Assembly: GCA_963602445.1 (NCBI GenBank)
Contig: CAVCIY010000028.1
Span: 1-18,592 of the forward strand
DNA length: 18,592 bases
Direction: 5' to 3'
Origin: Alangreenwoodia sp963602445
GTDB lineage: Bacteria; Bacillota; Clostridia; Peptostreptococcales; Anaerovoracaceae
The notes beneath the pieces are model-generated. The model was not told the DNA's origin, ran no database searches, and was given only the letters and a program-made list of their open reading frames with translations. Shown here piece after piece: positions 7,337 through 17,000 of the stretch. Made by a program: the position numbers and the translations under genes. Every line of letters begins with the position of its first letter. Within the stretch, counting starts at the first letter, position 1.

Positions 7337-8932
7337 TTACTGATTTTCTCTTCTCCACACGATATAATCATCGTAGGTTGAAAGCCTGTCGATAAGACCG
7401 TCAGGAGTGATCTCCATGATGCGGTTTGCGATAGTATTTATAAATTCATGGTCGTGCGAAGCGAAAAGAACGTTGCCCTTAAAGTCGATAAGGCCGTTGT
7501 TTACGGCGGTGATGGACTCTAAGTCGAGATGGTTTGTAGGCTGGTCGAGAATAAGTATATTTGCGCCAAAGAGCATCATCCTTGAGAGCATGCATCTTAC
7601 TCTTTCGCCTCCTGAGAGAACCTTGACCGGCTTATATACATCGTCGCCTGAAAACAGCATCCTTCCAAGGAAACTTCTCATGAATGTCTCCGTAGTCTCT
7701 TCCGTATACTGGCCGAGCCACTGGACGAGGTTGAGGTCGACTCCGTCGAAAAATGAATTGTTGTCAAGTGGGAAATAAGACTGGCTTGTGGTAGTTCCCC
7801 ATTTATATGATCCCTCATCAGGCTCCATCTCGCCTGTGATAATCTTGAAGAAAATGGTATTTGCCAGTTCATTTTCGCCGACAAATGCAATCTTGTCGCC
7901 CTTGTTCAGTCTGAATGAAATGTTGTTCAGAATCTTCACTCCGTCTATAGTCTTGCTGAGATTTTCAACTGTCAGAAGTTCTTTTCCGGCTTCTCTGTCC
8001 ATGGTGAATCCGACGAAAGGATAACGGCGCGAAGACGCAGGCATCTCTTCTATCGAGAGCTTGTCGAGAAGCTTTCTTCTTGCTGTAGCCTGCTTTGACT
8101 TTGATTTGTTTGCGGAGAAGCGCTGTACAAATGACTGGAGTTCCTTTATCTTGTCTTCTCTTCTCTTGTTTTGATCCTTGATCATCTTTTGCATCAGCTG
8201 GCTTGACTGATACCAGAATTCGTAATTGCCCACATACATGGTAATCTTGCCGTAGTCAACGTCTACAATATTTGTGCATACGGTATTTAAGAAATGTCTG
8301 TCGTGAGATACTACGATAACGAGCGAAGGACAATCGAGCAAAAAGTCCTCGAGCCATTCGATAGCTGCGATGTCAAGGTGGTTTGTAGGCTCGTCGAGAA
8401 GGATGATCTCAGGATTTCCGAAAAGCGCCTGCGCGAGAAGTACCTTTACCTTTTCCTTTGCTGTGAGCGTGGACATCTGATCATAAAGAATGTCCTGAGA
8501 AAGTCCGAGTCCCTGGATGAGACGGCTCGCATTTGAGTCGGCTTCCCATCCGTCAAGCTCGGCAAACTCACCCTCAAGCTCAGACGCTCTTATGCCGTCT
8601 TCATCTGAGAAATCCTCCTTCGCATAAAGTTCTTCCTTTTCCTTCATAATTTCGTAAAGGCGTGCATTTCCCATGATAATGGTATCCAAAACAGTATATT
8701 CCTCATATGCGAAGTGGTCCTGCTTGAGTACCGACATACGCATCTCAGGCGGATAGCTCACGCTCCCCGTAGAAGGCTCAAGATCGCCCGAAAGGACTCT
8801 CAGAAAGGTGGTCTTTCCGGCACCGTTTGCTCCGATAATGCCGTAGCAGTTTCCCGGATTAAATTTGAGATCGACATCCTTAAAAAGCGGCTGACCGCTG
8901 AAATTTACGCTTACGTTTGTTACTGTGATCAT
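7337..8932 (-). CDS. ykpA: ABC-F family ATPase, YbiT/YkpA type, with degenerate second site
   Basis: This 531-residue soluble protein has two ABC ATPase domains and no membrane segments, as in the ribosome-associated ABC-F family. Length and sequence fit the YbiT (E. coli)/YkpA (Bacillus) branch; the end reads ITPDGLIDRLSTYDDY. Domain 1 has an intact Walker A GANGAGKTT (34-42) and Walker B LLDEPTNHLD (178-187), but a degenerate signature (STLTAKEK). The linker (about 240-300) is the basic coiled region with RFSANKSKSKQAT. Domain 2 has a good signature LSGGE (439-443), but its Walker A reads GENELANTI (352-360), lacking the GK pair, and its Walker B is ILDQPTNHLD, with Gln464 (CAG, 7543-7541) in place of the catalytic Glu. 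The protein may hydrolyse ATP at only one site. GGGGG lies 10 nt before the ATG. A role in translation is family inference; nothing marks it as a resistance factor. Confidence 0.9.
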   Translation of the reverse strand: MITVTNVSVNFSGQPLFKDVDLKFNPGNCYGIIGANGAGKTTFLRVLSGDLEPSTGSVSYPPEMRMSVLKQDHFAYEEYTVLDTIIMGNARLYEIMKEKEELYAKEDFSDEDGIRASELEGEFAELDGWEADSNASRLIQGLGLSQDILYDQMSTLTAKEKVKVLLAQALFGNPEIILLDEPTNHLDIAAIEWLEDFLLDCPSLVIVVSHDRHFLNTVCTNIVDVDYGKITMYVGNYEFWYQSSQLMQKMIKDQNKRREDKIKELQSFVQRFSANKSKSKQATARRKLLDKLSIEEMPASSRRYPFVGFTMDREAGKELLTVENLSKTIDGVKILNNISFRLNKGDKIAFVGENELANTIFFKIITGEMEPDEGSYKWGTTTSQSYFPLDNNSFFDGVDLNLVQWLGQYTEETTETFMRSFLGRMLFSGDDVYKPVKVLSGGERVRCMLSRMMLFGANILILDQPTNHLDLESITAVNNGLIDFKGNVLFASHDHEFINTIANRIMEITPDGLIDRLSTYDDYIVWRRENQ

Positions 8933-8958
8933 TTATCATTATCCCCCGAATTTTAATT

Positions 8959-9003
8959 TTAAAAATAATATTTTGCCCGAAAAGCACAGCGGAAAGCATA
9001 CAT
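8959..9003 (-). other. Possible 14-codon leader ORF before the ABC-F gene
   Basis: Within the ~110-nt leader an ATG at 9003 opens a frame reading MYAFRCAFRAKYYF then TAA, ending 26 nt before the ABC-F start codon. AAGG lies 11 nt upstream, a weak ribosome binding site. Leader peptides precede several inducible ABC-F resistance genes, but this family is not one of them and the ORF could be chance. Confidence 0.2.
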
Positions 9004-9046
9004 GCAATCTGCTGCCTTTTTCGATAATTTCGAACACATCTTTTAC

Positions 9047-9075
9047 AGTATACACTATAAAAAGGGGAATGGCAA
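9047..9075 (-). promoter_or_regulatory. Sigma-70-type promoter for the ABC-F gene
   Basis: TTGCCA (9075-9070, 5/6 match to TTGACA) and TATACT (9052-9047, 5/6 match to TATAAT) are separated by exactly 17 bp. The -35 box lies in the loop and descending arm of the preceding terminator hairpin. Transcription would start near 9040 and give a leader of about 108 nt. Confidence 0.65.
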
Positions 9076-9086
9076 AGCCATTCCCC
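9059..9086 (-). terminator. Intrinsic terminator of the surface-protein unit
   Basis: GGGGAATGGC (9086-9077, minus strand) and its perfect complement GCCATTCCCC (9073-9064) form a 10-bp stem with a 3-nt loop. Five T residues (9063-9059) follow at once. It sits about 155 bp after the stop codon of the 1583-aa protein and faces the right way to end that transcript. Confidence 0.85.
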
Positions 9087-9170
9087 GCAAACATAAGCAT
9101 TATTTAGTATTTTTTGTCTGTCATATAAAGTATTGCCTGCCATATAAAGCTTATGCATGACTTTTTTAGT

Positions 9171-9232
9171 TTCGCTTTGGCCTCGCTTAGGTTTCACTTA
9201 GGTTTTGCCCAGGCTTCGCTAAGATTTTGCCC
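9171..9232. repeat. 22-bp degenerate tandem repeats after the second surface gene
   Basis: Two 22-bp units, 9211-9232 and 9189-9210, match at about 17 of 22 positions (shared aggtttc/aggcttc and ttttgccc blocks). A shorter related stretch continues at 9171-9188. They occupy the 3' untranslated region between the stop codon at 9243 and the terminator; the rest of that gap shows no gene. Confidence 0.6.
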
Positions 9233-9242
9233 GGACTTTTTC

Positions 9243-12200
9243 TTAGGATTTCGCAGCAGCGTCCTTACTTTCGCCCTGTGCGGCGTCTCCGTTTTCGCCC
9301 TGTGCGGCATCTTCACTTTCTGCCGGTGCGAATTTTTTGTTGAAGCGCTCGATGATCGTAGCCATTTCTGCACGAGTTGCCTCGCCCCTTGCCGCAAGCG
9401 TCGTCTCTGTTCTGCCTGTTATGAAGCCTTCGGCATTCGCCCACTTTAAGGCATCAAGAGCATAATTTGAAACCTGATCTGAATCGGCATATTTTGATAA
9501 ATCTACTGATGCTGATACATCATAATTTTTGAACTTCGCATATCTGTAGAGCATTGCGGCGATCTGTTCGCGCGTAATGCTGTTTGCAGGAGCGAATCTG
9601 TCCTGTGAGATACCTTTTACGATTCCGTTCTCGGATGCCCAGCAAACCGCATCATAATACCAACTGCCGTATGTCACGTCTGTGAAGGCTGATTTTGAAT
9701 CGGTCTTAGGACTTCCGGCATCGCGGTAGAGAATCGTGGCAAGCATCGCACGGTTGAGTGTTCCGTTTGGATTAAATAATGTATCAGAAACGCCATTCAT
9801 GATATTGTTCTTATATACATATGCAACAGCGTCCTTTCCCCAATGCGAGGAAATGTCTGTAAATGGTGTACCGCCGGATGTCGTATCTTCCGGATTTGGT
9901 GTGACATCGGTGCCGTCATCTGTCTTATGTTCAACACCTTGCGTGCCTTCAGGAGCTTCTCCATCGTAAACAAGAGTCATGGATATAATCTGTGATGGAC
10001 TTCTTGATCCGGCAGGAGCAACTCCGCCTTCCTTCTTAAATTGACTTTCTGATACGCCAAATACGAGTCTGTAATTTGTTGATCTGTATGCCTTGCTTCC
10101 GAGAGCATTTATATTTTCTTCCGTAAGTGCTTCATCCGTGTCGCCGACACGTCCCGAATTCCATGTGATGGCAACGCCTGCCGGAACTACGGTCGCAGTG
10201 CCCTCTGCGTCGAAATAATATCTCATCGTCTGAATATCTTCATATGTCGGATATGATTTTGCATACGGACCGTCAGAGCAATTAAATACGAGATATGAGC
10301 CTGATTCCCAGTAATTTTTTATGCCTGCTTCTTCGAAGAGGTCGTCAAGTGTAACTAATTCAGTAGCTACGATCGCATTCCATCCTTCATTCTTTGCATA
10401 AAGATAAGGGAATATGCCTGTAGTCAGAATCGCTTCGATTTCTGATTCGGAAAATTCTTTTATAAGCTTAGGTGTGCCGTCATTGCCATTTTGCAGATAT
10501 ACAGAGAACATGATCTTTTCATTGTCAGTTCTTTGCGATGTGCCGCCACCGCCTGAGCCTGAAGACGACGCATTAAGCGAAACAAGTATCGGTGTGCCGA
10601 ATGCGACAGTTGTGTCATCCGTATCCTCATCAAGATATACCGGGATAAATGTGCCCGCTTTTGCGGTATATCCACTCTTTGAAACCTTATAATAATAAGT
10701 CTCTCCGAGGATTATAGGATATGATCCGTCTTCGGATTTTTTAACAGTCTCACCTTGTGAATTTCCCTTTCTCACTTCAACAGTCGAATCGGAAGGAGTC
10801 GGTTTAATATTTATCGGCTTGGTGATCAGCGCTCCGTCTTCGGTTTCAGCATTTGACGAAACCTTTGCAAGACCGCTCACCCACATTTTTCCTGCACCGC
10901 CGTCTACAGTACTTCTAAGTTCTTTCTCGCCGAGAGTTTCATTTTGACTGCTGTCCTTCACAGACCATGCAATGATCATCTTGTCAAGGCTGTAGTCAGC
11001 GCAATCTGCTGTACTTGTGAACCCGTCTGCTGACGCAAATGTCACATCCTTAAGAAGCTTTCCCTTGCCATACATAAGCTCGAGATCTTCTACGGTGATT
11101 CCCGTGACAGAATATTTGACTTCCGTACCTTTCTTCATCATCGACATATCCTTTGTAGTAGGATATTTTTGAAGCTCTTCAAGCGAATATGAAATGTCAT
11201 TGTAGGTAAGTACTCCGGCTTCGGTAGTGATATTTGTCACCCCACTTGCCCACAGCTTTCCTGCACTGCCGTTTACGGCACTTCTAAGAGTGCCCTCCTC
11301 AAGCTGCTCTGTGCCACTATTATCCTTTATGCTCCAGGCAAGCATTACGTCATCTGACCAGCTGTAATCGGAATTTGAGACAGCAGCCGTATAACCGTCT
11401 GAGCTGGTAAATGTAACCTTAGCCACAGAAGAGTTGTCTGAAAGCTTTTCGATTATGTCCTTTGCGGTAATGCCGGTCACAGTATATTCTGAGGTGCCTG
11501 ACTTAGTTGTTCTTGTGAATGTCTTTGTAGTTTCATATTCTTTGAGATCATTTAATGAATACGTCTTTGAATCTACAGTAACTGCAGCCTTTTCTGTCTT
11601 TAAAGTGTCGATAACAGACTCACTTAAAACTGCGGAATCGGCATTAGCTGCCACAAAGTGAAGTTTTCCGTCCGAAATGAGCTCTTTGCCCGAGCTGTCC
11701 TTTGAACTGTATGCGATCATGATATTGTTCCAATCATGATCCTTATTATAAAGCTTTTGGGACTGATCCCCGTTCAGAGCCTCCACTGCTATGCAATCTT
11801 CGCCATAATACTTCAGCAGATCAGCAACCGTTATGCCTGTATATGTACGTGTAGTTTGCGCAGAATCTTCGGTTACCTTTAACTCCTTAGATGTCTTGTG
11901 AGCCTCAATCTGAAACATAGAAAGCTTATCTGCATTAAGATTAAGAACGGCATTTTCCTCAGGAGTCCTTACTGTGAGCGATTGGACATTGCCCCACAGT
12001 CTGTTTCCGCTAAAGGAACCCTTGTAGTCTGCACTTTTCATGTAATTGCTGTCTTCACGACATCCTTCAAAGTCAGACTTTGATATACCTGTGCAGAATC
12101 TGAGATTACCGCTGAAATATACAGAATTATCCAGTAGATTATAGAGTGCGTCCCATAAGTTTTCGTCTTCACGTGTTTGATAACCGAGATTACCGCTTTC

Positions 12201-13994
12201 ATATTCCAATGCGATTACTGCAGGAGCGGATTGTTCCTGTGCATCGTCATTTACGGCATATAAATTGTCTTTCCTTACGCCTCCGTAGAAGTATCCGTCT
12301 TCCTGATCATTGTATACAAAACTAAATGTAGGAATGGCTCCTTTCTCATTCGGGGAGCTTCCCAAATCGTCAACAGCAACTATATAGTCGTCGTCTGCAG
12401 GAAGGATACCCAGAATATATTCAAAAATCATTGAAACGCGTACGAACTTGCTGACAGCGACCATTCTCCATGTGTCTTCCTTTTGGAACATGTATGCCAC
12501 TTTGCCGTTCTCAGTATATTTATTTAGGTCTTTCCACGTAATATCGGCAATAGGTGTGATTTTGCCTGTCGTTCCTACCTGTGCGTTTATTTTGAGTGCG
12601 ACATCGTCGGATCCCACATATTCTGCGCTAAGCTCGGCATTTTTCTTTACATTGTATGATACCTGCATGCCGTCATATATCTGACGATTACCTTCTGTAT
12701 CCTTTCTTCCGTCTGCACGTGTTACGACGCTGCCGTTTTCGGTAAAGCCTTTGAGCCAATAACCGTCGGCAGGCTTGCCTATCTTAATTGTAAGGACGGT
12801 ATTTTCTTCAAGAGTTACAGTTCCTTCGACCTTTTCTTCACCGTTATAGACTTCAATGGAGCCCTCGCCGGCGTCCGGCTCCTTGACGGTTACAGAGAAT
12901 TTTGCTCTGTCGTCAGCAGCACTCTGAAAATACAAAACAGGCGCTCTGTCTGATATATTCTTAAAGTAAATACTCTTTTCGCTTAAAAGTGTATACAGTG
13001 AATCGTTTGTGCCGGTGATTTTCCCGTATACGCTGAATGTCTTGTCTGCGCCAAAAGATGTAGCGTCATTTCCTGATTTGTTCCATCCCAGGGCATTGTC
13101 TGCGCAGCTGTTTTCAAGAAAGTACGAGTTGATTACCGTGCCGCCTTCGTTTGTTGCAGCGGCTCCGCCCGAATATGTTACGTTACTTGAGTAAGTATAA
13201 CCCTTAAATATACAATTTGATACCGTTCCGCCGACATTATATCCCACGATGCCGCCCGCACGTCTGTACGCATTGTGTATATTCGCTTTGCTGATGCACG
13301 ACTCGACAGTACCTGTATTTTCACCCGCGATGCCGCCTGTACCTCTGGTGCCGCCACCGCCGTTTGCCTCGATAGTGCCTTCAGAATAGCAAGCTGTGAT
13401 AGTTCCGTAATTGTGTCCGGCAATACCCGCGCCGCATCTGTAAGTATTTATATTTACATATACCGATACATTGCTTATATTTCCGTAATTCAGGCCAAAG
13501 AGAGCATTTGCTTCATTTCTCTTTCCGCTGCCGCCCGAATATTCGGTCCCGCCGATATAAAGATTTGTGATCTTGTGACCTACTCCGTCAAAATTGCCCT
13601 TAAAGGTATGCGTCTGAGAAGCATTCAGTGCTACTCCATTATCTGGGCAGTATGCCTGACCTATCGGCGTCCATGGCTTTGTCTCTCCGCCAAGCTTAAT
13701 ATCTGCCGTAAGGTAGAAGGTTAAGCCTTCTGCGGCATTTCCGGCATTGACATATGAAGCCAAAAGATAAAGCTCGTCCGCTGTGCTAATGGAATAATAT
13801 CCCGACGAAGGTGCCTTATACTTTTGATTTACAACTTCATCATAAAGTGTGCTCATCGTATCCGTCTGTGTATAGACCGGAAGTGAAGCGGTATCGGAAG
13901 GCTGCACCGCAAATGAAGTTGTTGTAAATGACATGGAAAATACCATCACAAGTGTCAAAAGCAAAACAACAATTTTTCTCGTCTTTCTTAGCAA
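9243..13994 (-). CDS. Secreted surface protein with GLUG repeats, molybdopterin-fold-like modules and three SLH domains
   Basis: This 1583-residue exported protein is probably anchored to the cell wall by its C-terminus. A signal peptide (basic MLRKTRK, hydrophobic core, likely cut after SFA near 29) is followed by a GLUG-repeat region (about 65-300: ANALFGLNYGNIS, GAGIAGHNYGTITACY, GTGGIAGENTGTVESC, RAGGIVGYNVGGTVSNC). A beta-rich domain spans about 365-462. Then come five related modules: large ones at about 463-697 and 1158-1345, and three shorter ones at about 698-800, 801-925 and 926-1050. Their pattern of DLL..G, v.F.S.DGY, an aliphatic-Ala-Trp/Tyr strand and a closing Gly-rich turn resembles the sulfite-oxidase molybdopterin fold. 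SLH domains lie at about 1377-1427, 1437-1488 and 1500-1552. The tail repeats DAAQGE (24-bp DNA repeat, 9270-9317). The start is TTG, with AAAGGA upstream. An adhesive or structural role is inferred; the ligand is unknown. Confidence 0.85.
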   Translation of the reverse strand: MLRKTRKIVVLLLTLVMVFSMSFTTTSFAVQPSDTASLPVYTQTDTMSTLYDEVVNQKYKAPSSGYYSISTADELYLLASYVNAGNAAEGLTFYLTADIKLGGETKPWTPIGQAYCPDNGVALNASQTHTFKGNFDGVGHKITNLYIGGTEYSGGSGKRNEANALFGLNYGNISNVSVYVNINTYRCGAGIAGHNYGTITACYSEGTIEANGGGGTRGTGGIAGENTGTVESCISKANIHNAYRRAGGIVGYNVGGTVSNCIFKGYTYSSNVTYSGGAAATNEGGTVINSYFLENSCADNALGWNKSGNDATSFGADKTFSVYGKITGTNDSLYTLLSEKSIYFKNISDRAPVLYFQSAADDRAKFSVTVKEPDAGEGSIEVYNGEEKVEGTVTLEENTVLTIKIGKPADGYWLKGFTENGSVVTRADGRKDTEGNRQIYDGMQVSYNVKKNAELSAEYVGSDDVALKINAQVGTTGKITPIADITWKDLNKYTENGKVAYMFQKEDTWRMVAVSKFVRVSMIFEYILGILPADDDYIVAVDDLGSSPNEKGAIPTFSFVYNDQEDGYFYGGVRKDNLYAVNDDAQEQSAPAVIALEYESGNLGYQTREDENLWDALYNLLDNSVYFSGNLRFCTGISKSDFEGCREDSNYMKSADYKGSFSGNRLWGNVQSLTVRTPEENAVLNLNADKLSMFQIEAHKTSKELKVTEDSAQTTRTYTGITVADLLKYYGEDCIAVEALNGDQSQKLYNKDHDWNNIMIAYSSKDSSGKELISDGKLHFVAANADSAVLSESVIDTLKTEKAAVTVDSKTYSLNDLKEYETTKTFTRTTKSGTSEYTVTGITAKDIIEKLSDNSSVAKVTFTSSDGYTAAVSNSDYSWSDDVMLAWSIKDNSGTEQLEEGTLRSAVNGSAGKLWASGVTNITTEAGVLTYNDISYSLEELQKYPTTKDMSMMKKGTEVKYSVTGITVEDLELMYGKGKLLKDVTFASADGFTSTADCADYSLDKMIIAWSVKDSSQNETLGEKELRSTVDGGAGKMWVSGLAKVSSNAETEDGALITKPINIKPTPSDSTVEVRKGNSQGETVKKSEDGSYPIILGETYYYKVSKSGYTAKAGTFIPVYLDEDTDDTTVAFGTPILVSLNASSSGSGGGGTSQRTDNEKIMFSVYLQNGNDGTPKLIKEFSESEIEAILTTGIFPYLYAKNEGWNAIVATELVTLDDLFEEAGIKNYWESGSYLVFNCSDGPYAKSYPTYEDIQTMRYYFDAEGTATVVPAGVAITWNSGRVGDTDEALTEENINALGSKAYRSTNYRLVFGVSESQFKKEGGVAPAGSRSPSQIISMTLVYDGEAPEGTQGVEHKTDDGTDVTPNPEDTTSGGTPFTDISSHWGKDAVAYVYKNNIMNGVSDTLFNPNGTLNRAMLATILYRDAGSPKTDSKSAFTDVTYGSWYYDAVCWASENGIVKGISQDRFAPANSITREQIAAMLYRYAKFKNYDVSASVDLSKYADSDQVSNYALDALKWANAEGFITGRTETTLAARGEATRAEMATIIERFNKKFAPAESEDAAQGENGDAAQGESKDAAAKS
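9270..9317. repeat. 24-bp tandem repeat at the 3' end of the second surface gene
   Basis: Two adjacent 24-bp units (9270-9293 and 9294-9317) begin with the same ttcgccctgtgcggc and encode the repeated AQGE and DAA residues of the hydrophilic C-terminal tail, after the last SLH domain. Confidence 0.75.
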
Positions 13995-14049
13995 TTAATT
14001 CACATCCTTTCGTAAAAATCATAAATAACTAAAATTCAACAAGAACAAC

Positions 14050-17000
14050 TTATTTTTTTATATTCGCACTGTAGTTAGTGAGAACAGTCGCAAGAAGACT
14101 TCTTGGTGCGTAGTCCTGCGGATTTGACATAGCATTCTTCGCGCCTGTATAAAGACCGGCGGTAAGAGCCCAAAGTGCCTCTGACTGCGCCCATTCGGAG
14201 AATGCGCCGTGCTCGAGATTTATATCCTCCTCATAAGTTACATCCACTCCTGATTTCTGTGCAAACCTATAAAGGAATACAGCCGCCTGCTCTCTCGTGA
14301 CAGGTGTGTTTGGAGAGAATGTATTTGCTGATGTACCGAGAGTAATTCCATTTTCTACAGCCCAATATACAGCTTTCTTGTACCAGCTTTGTGTAAGATC
14401 GACAAACTTGCCGCTGTCTCTTACCTGCGGCTGACCCGCAAGTCTGTAGATGACTGTCACAAACATCGCTCTTGTCATCGATACGTCAGGTGAGAATGTG
14501 GTATCGGACGTTCCGTTGAAATATCCCTTGTTGTAACAATTTTCAACTGCGCTGTAGTAGCTGTCTGTCACATATACGTCGCTGAAAGGCAGGAATTGCG
14601 AAATAGCGGCATTTCCTGCAAACGAGTCGAAGCATGCTTTTCCGTCGTAATCTTTGTTTTCTCCTGTGCTGTTTGGAGAATGTGAGTGAGCGCAAATTGT
14701 TCCGCCGCTCGCAACTACAGGACCGTCTATAACCTTTACCTTATGGTCGGTCTGACACATGAGCTTTCCTGAAGTCATAGTCACCTTGTCAGCACTGATG
14801 ACAGAGACGTTGTCTGTGTCTGTACGTCCTCTCAGAGTACCGCCGCTGATAAGTATCTCCGAACCGTTTGCGTAGATTGTGCCGCCTGCCATTCCGAGGA
14901 GATTTTCCTTAAATACCGTAAGCGTACCGCTTCTGAGCTCGAGAACACTTCCCGCTTTTTCTACATAAACCGATGTATTTCTTATGGCTGCGGCTGCATA
15001 GATTTCGCCGTCACCGTTTAGGAGAAGATTTCCTGAAACCCTTATGCAAGGCTGGGCATTTCCGGATTCTGTCGCGCGGCTGATGAATTCCGATCTGCCG
15101 CTCGTAGTGAGCGTACAACCGTCGCCAAGTGTCAGCATGGTAGTTTCACTGCCGATGTTTGTATCCTTGATCGTGAGCTTTACATTCTTTCCGGCTTTGA
15201 TTGAAAGTGAATCAAATCCGTCGTCTCCGCCGTTTGAACCGTCAAGAACTACATTCAGTCCGTCTGCGATCGTAATTTCTCCTGACGAGAACCATGCGAT
15301 ATGATAGGTTCCATCCTTCTTTATGCTTTCTCCGCCCTTTACGAGGATCTGTCTGTAAACTGCATTTATCGTAATATCCTTTTCAGCGAGCCTGTAATCC
15401 GGCCAATAACCCTCAAATCCTGCCTTTGCAGGAACTGCCGGTTCCTTTATCTTGTCGCTTGTCTTTTTAAATGTCTGCTGTGAAACTACTGCTCCGTCAG
15501 CCTTAAATGTGACAGTATAAGAATCCTTCTTTTCCTTGGAGAATGTCTTTTCCTGCGGACGCGTAAATGTCGGAACAGATCCCGAAGAAGTTCCTGTCTT
15601 TACATTTCCTGAATTTCCGATATCGCCGCCCTTGTATGTGCTGGTAAATCCGCTGCCTGTCGAGACAGTTCCTGAATTTGTGCAATTTGCTATCGTCAGG
15701 AATTGCGCATATCCTACGATTCCGCCCACAGCGGCATTATATGCAGTGCATGAGGATGATACATTTCCGAGATTTACGGAATCCGTGACAGCCGAATAAT
15801 TTTTCGCTGCGGCATATCCAGCGATACCTCCGCAATATCTGTCGGCTGCTTTTACGTTTGCACTGTTCTGGCACTTGGAGATCTTTCCCGAAAGCTTTCC
15901 TATGATTCCTCCCGTAGAATAAGTTCCAGATCCCGTAGTAGAAATATTTCCGTAATTTGCACATGAAGTAATGGAATCAATGCCGGAATCAGATACGCCT
16001 ACGATGCCGCCCGCACCTGACTTTGAGGTAATGTCAGCGACATTATAGCAATTTGAAACAGCCGCGCCGTCACTTGTATAAGCAGCTATACCTCCCGCAT
16101 GCGTGCCCTGTGCCGTGACGCTTGCGAAATTTGTGCATCCCGAAATACTGCCGCCCGACATATTTGCAGCTATACCTGCCGCATATGATGAATTTGAGCT
16201 GCTCTTTATCTCGCCGTAAACATTTACATTCTTTATGTTTGCGTCCGTGCAGCATCCAAAAAGACTCGCATAACTTGTATCCGTGTCTATCAAAAGATCG
16301 TAGATCGCATATCCCTGTCCGTCGAAGGTACCGCTAAACGACTTATTTGCGGTAGAACCAATCGGAGTCCATACTCTTTGTCCTGCTGTACCGTCTGTAT
16401 TTTCAAGTGAGATGTCTTTTCCGAGCTGAATGGTAACATTTTTGAAGGTAACGCCGCTCTTGTTTACAAGATAAGCGACGCCCGCAAGCTGTTCCGGCGT
16501 GGTTATCGTATATACTGATTTCTTTGTGCCCTTTGTATACCAGTCAGTGTCGATATTATTTATCCATTGCTTTTTCTGAGTCTTTCGTGTAACGGAAATA
16601 TTTACATTTTCCGTGCCGGTAACTGTAAATGTACCGTCGTTGTTTTTGGTCGTTCCCGGAACTGAATTGATATAACCTTCCGTATATTCGAGATTGAGAT
16701 CTTCAGGTGTCGCGTCCTTATAACCATATGTCTTTATGGTGAGGACATTTCCTTCCACAACTGTGTCGCCTGTATTTAAAATCTCATTTTCTACATAGAC
16801 AAATCCCGAATCTTTTGTTACATATCCGCTTCTTGAGACCGAAACATAATAGTCACTGTTCTGCGGAATAGAGATAGTAACCTTCTTGAGCTTCTTGAAT
16901 ACAGCGGAAACTGTCGAATTTCCCGTAGCCGTGAAATAATCTGCGCTGATTGCCTTTCCGTTTACAGTAAAATAGCTTAGCGTATAACCCGGATCGGCTG

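Noticed and set aside
8880..9197. 105-codon minus-strand ORF across the ABC-F start and terminator
   Set aside because: It runs through a perfect terminator and promoter, overlaps the ABC-F start in another frame and resembles no protein family.
9194..9397. 67-codon minus-strand ORF at the end of the second surface gene
   Set aside because: It is a shifted-frame shadow of the repetitive tail and 3' untranslated region with no ribosome binding site.
13275..13724. 149-codon plus-strand ORF opposite the GLUG region
   Set aside because: It is antisense to a clear signal-peptide/GLUG coding region, with no ribosome binding site or recognisable domain; the same applies to the other plus-strand ORFs.
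13995..14049. Separate promoter between the two surface genes
   Set aside because: Only weak TTGAAT-like and TTGTTC-like boxes without a matching -10 were found, and there is no terminator, so co-transcription is simpler.
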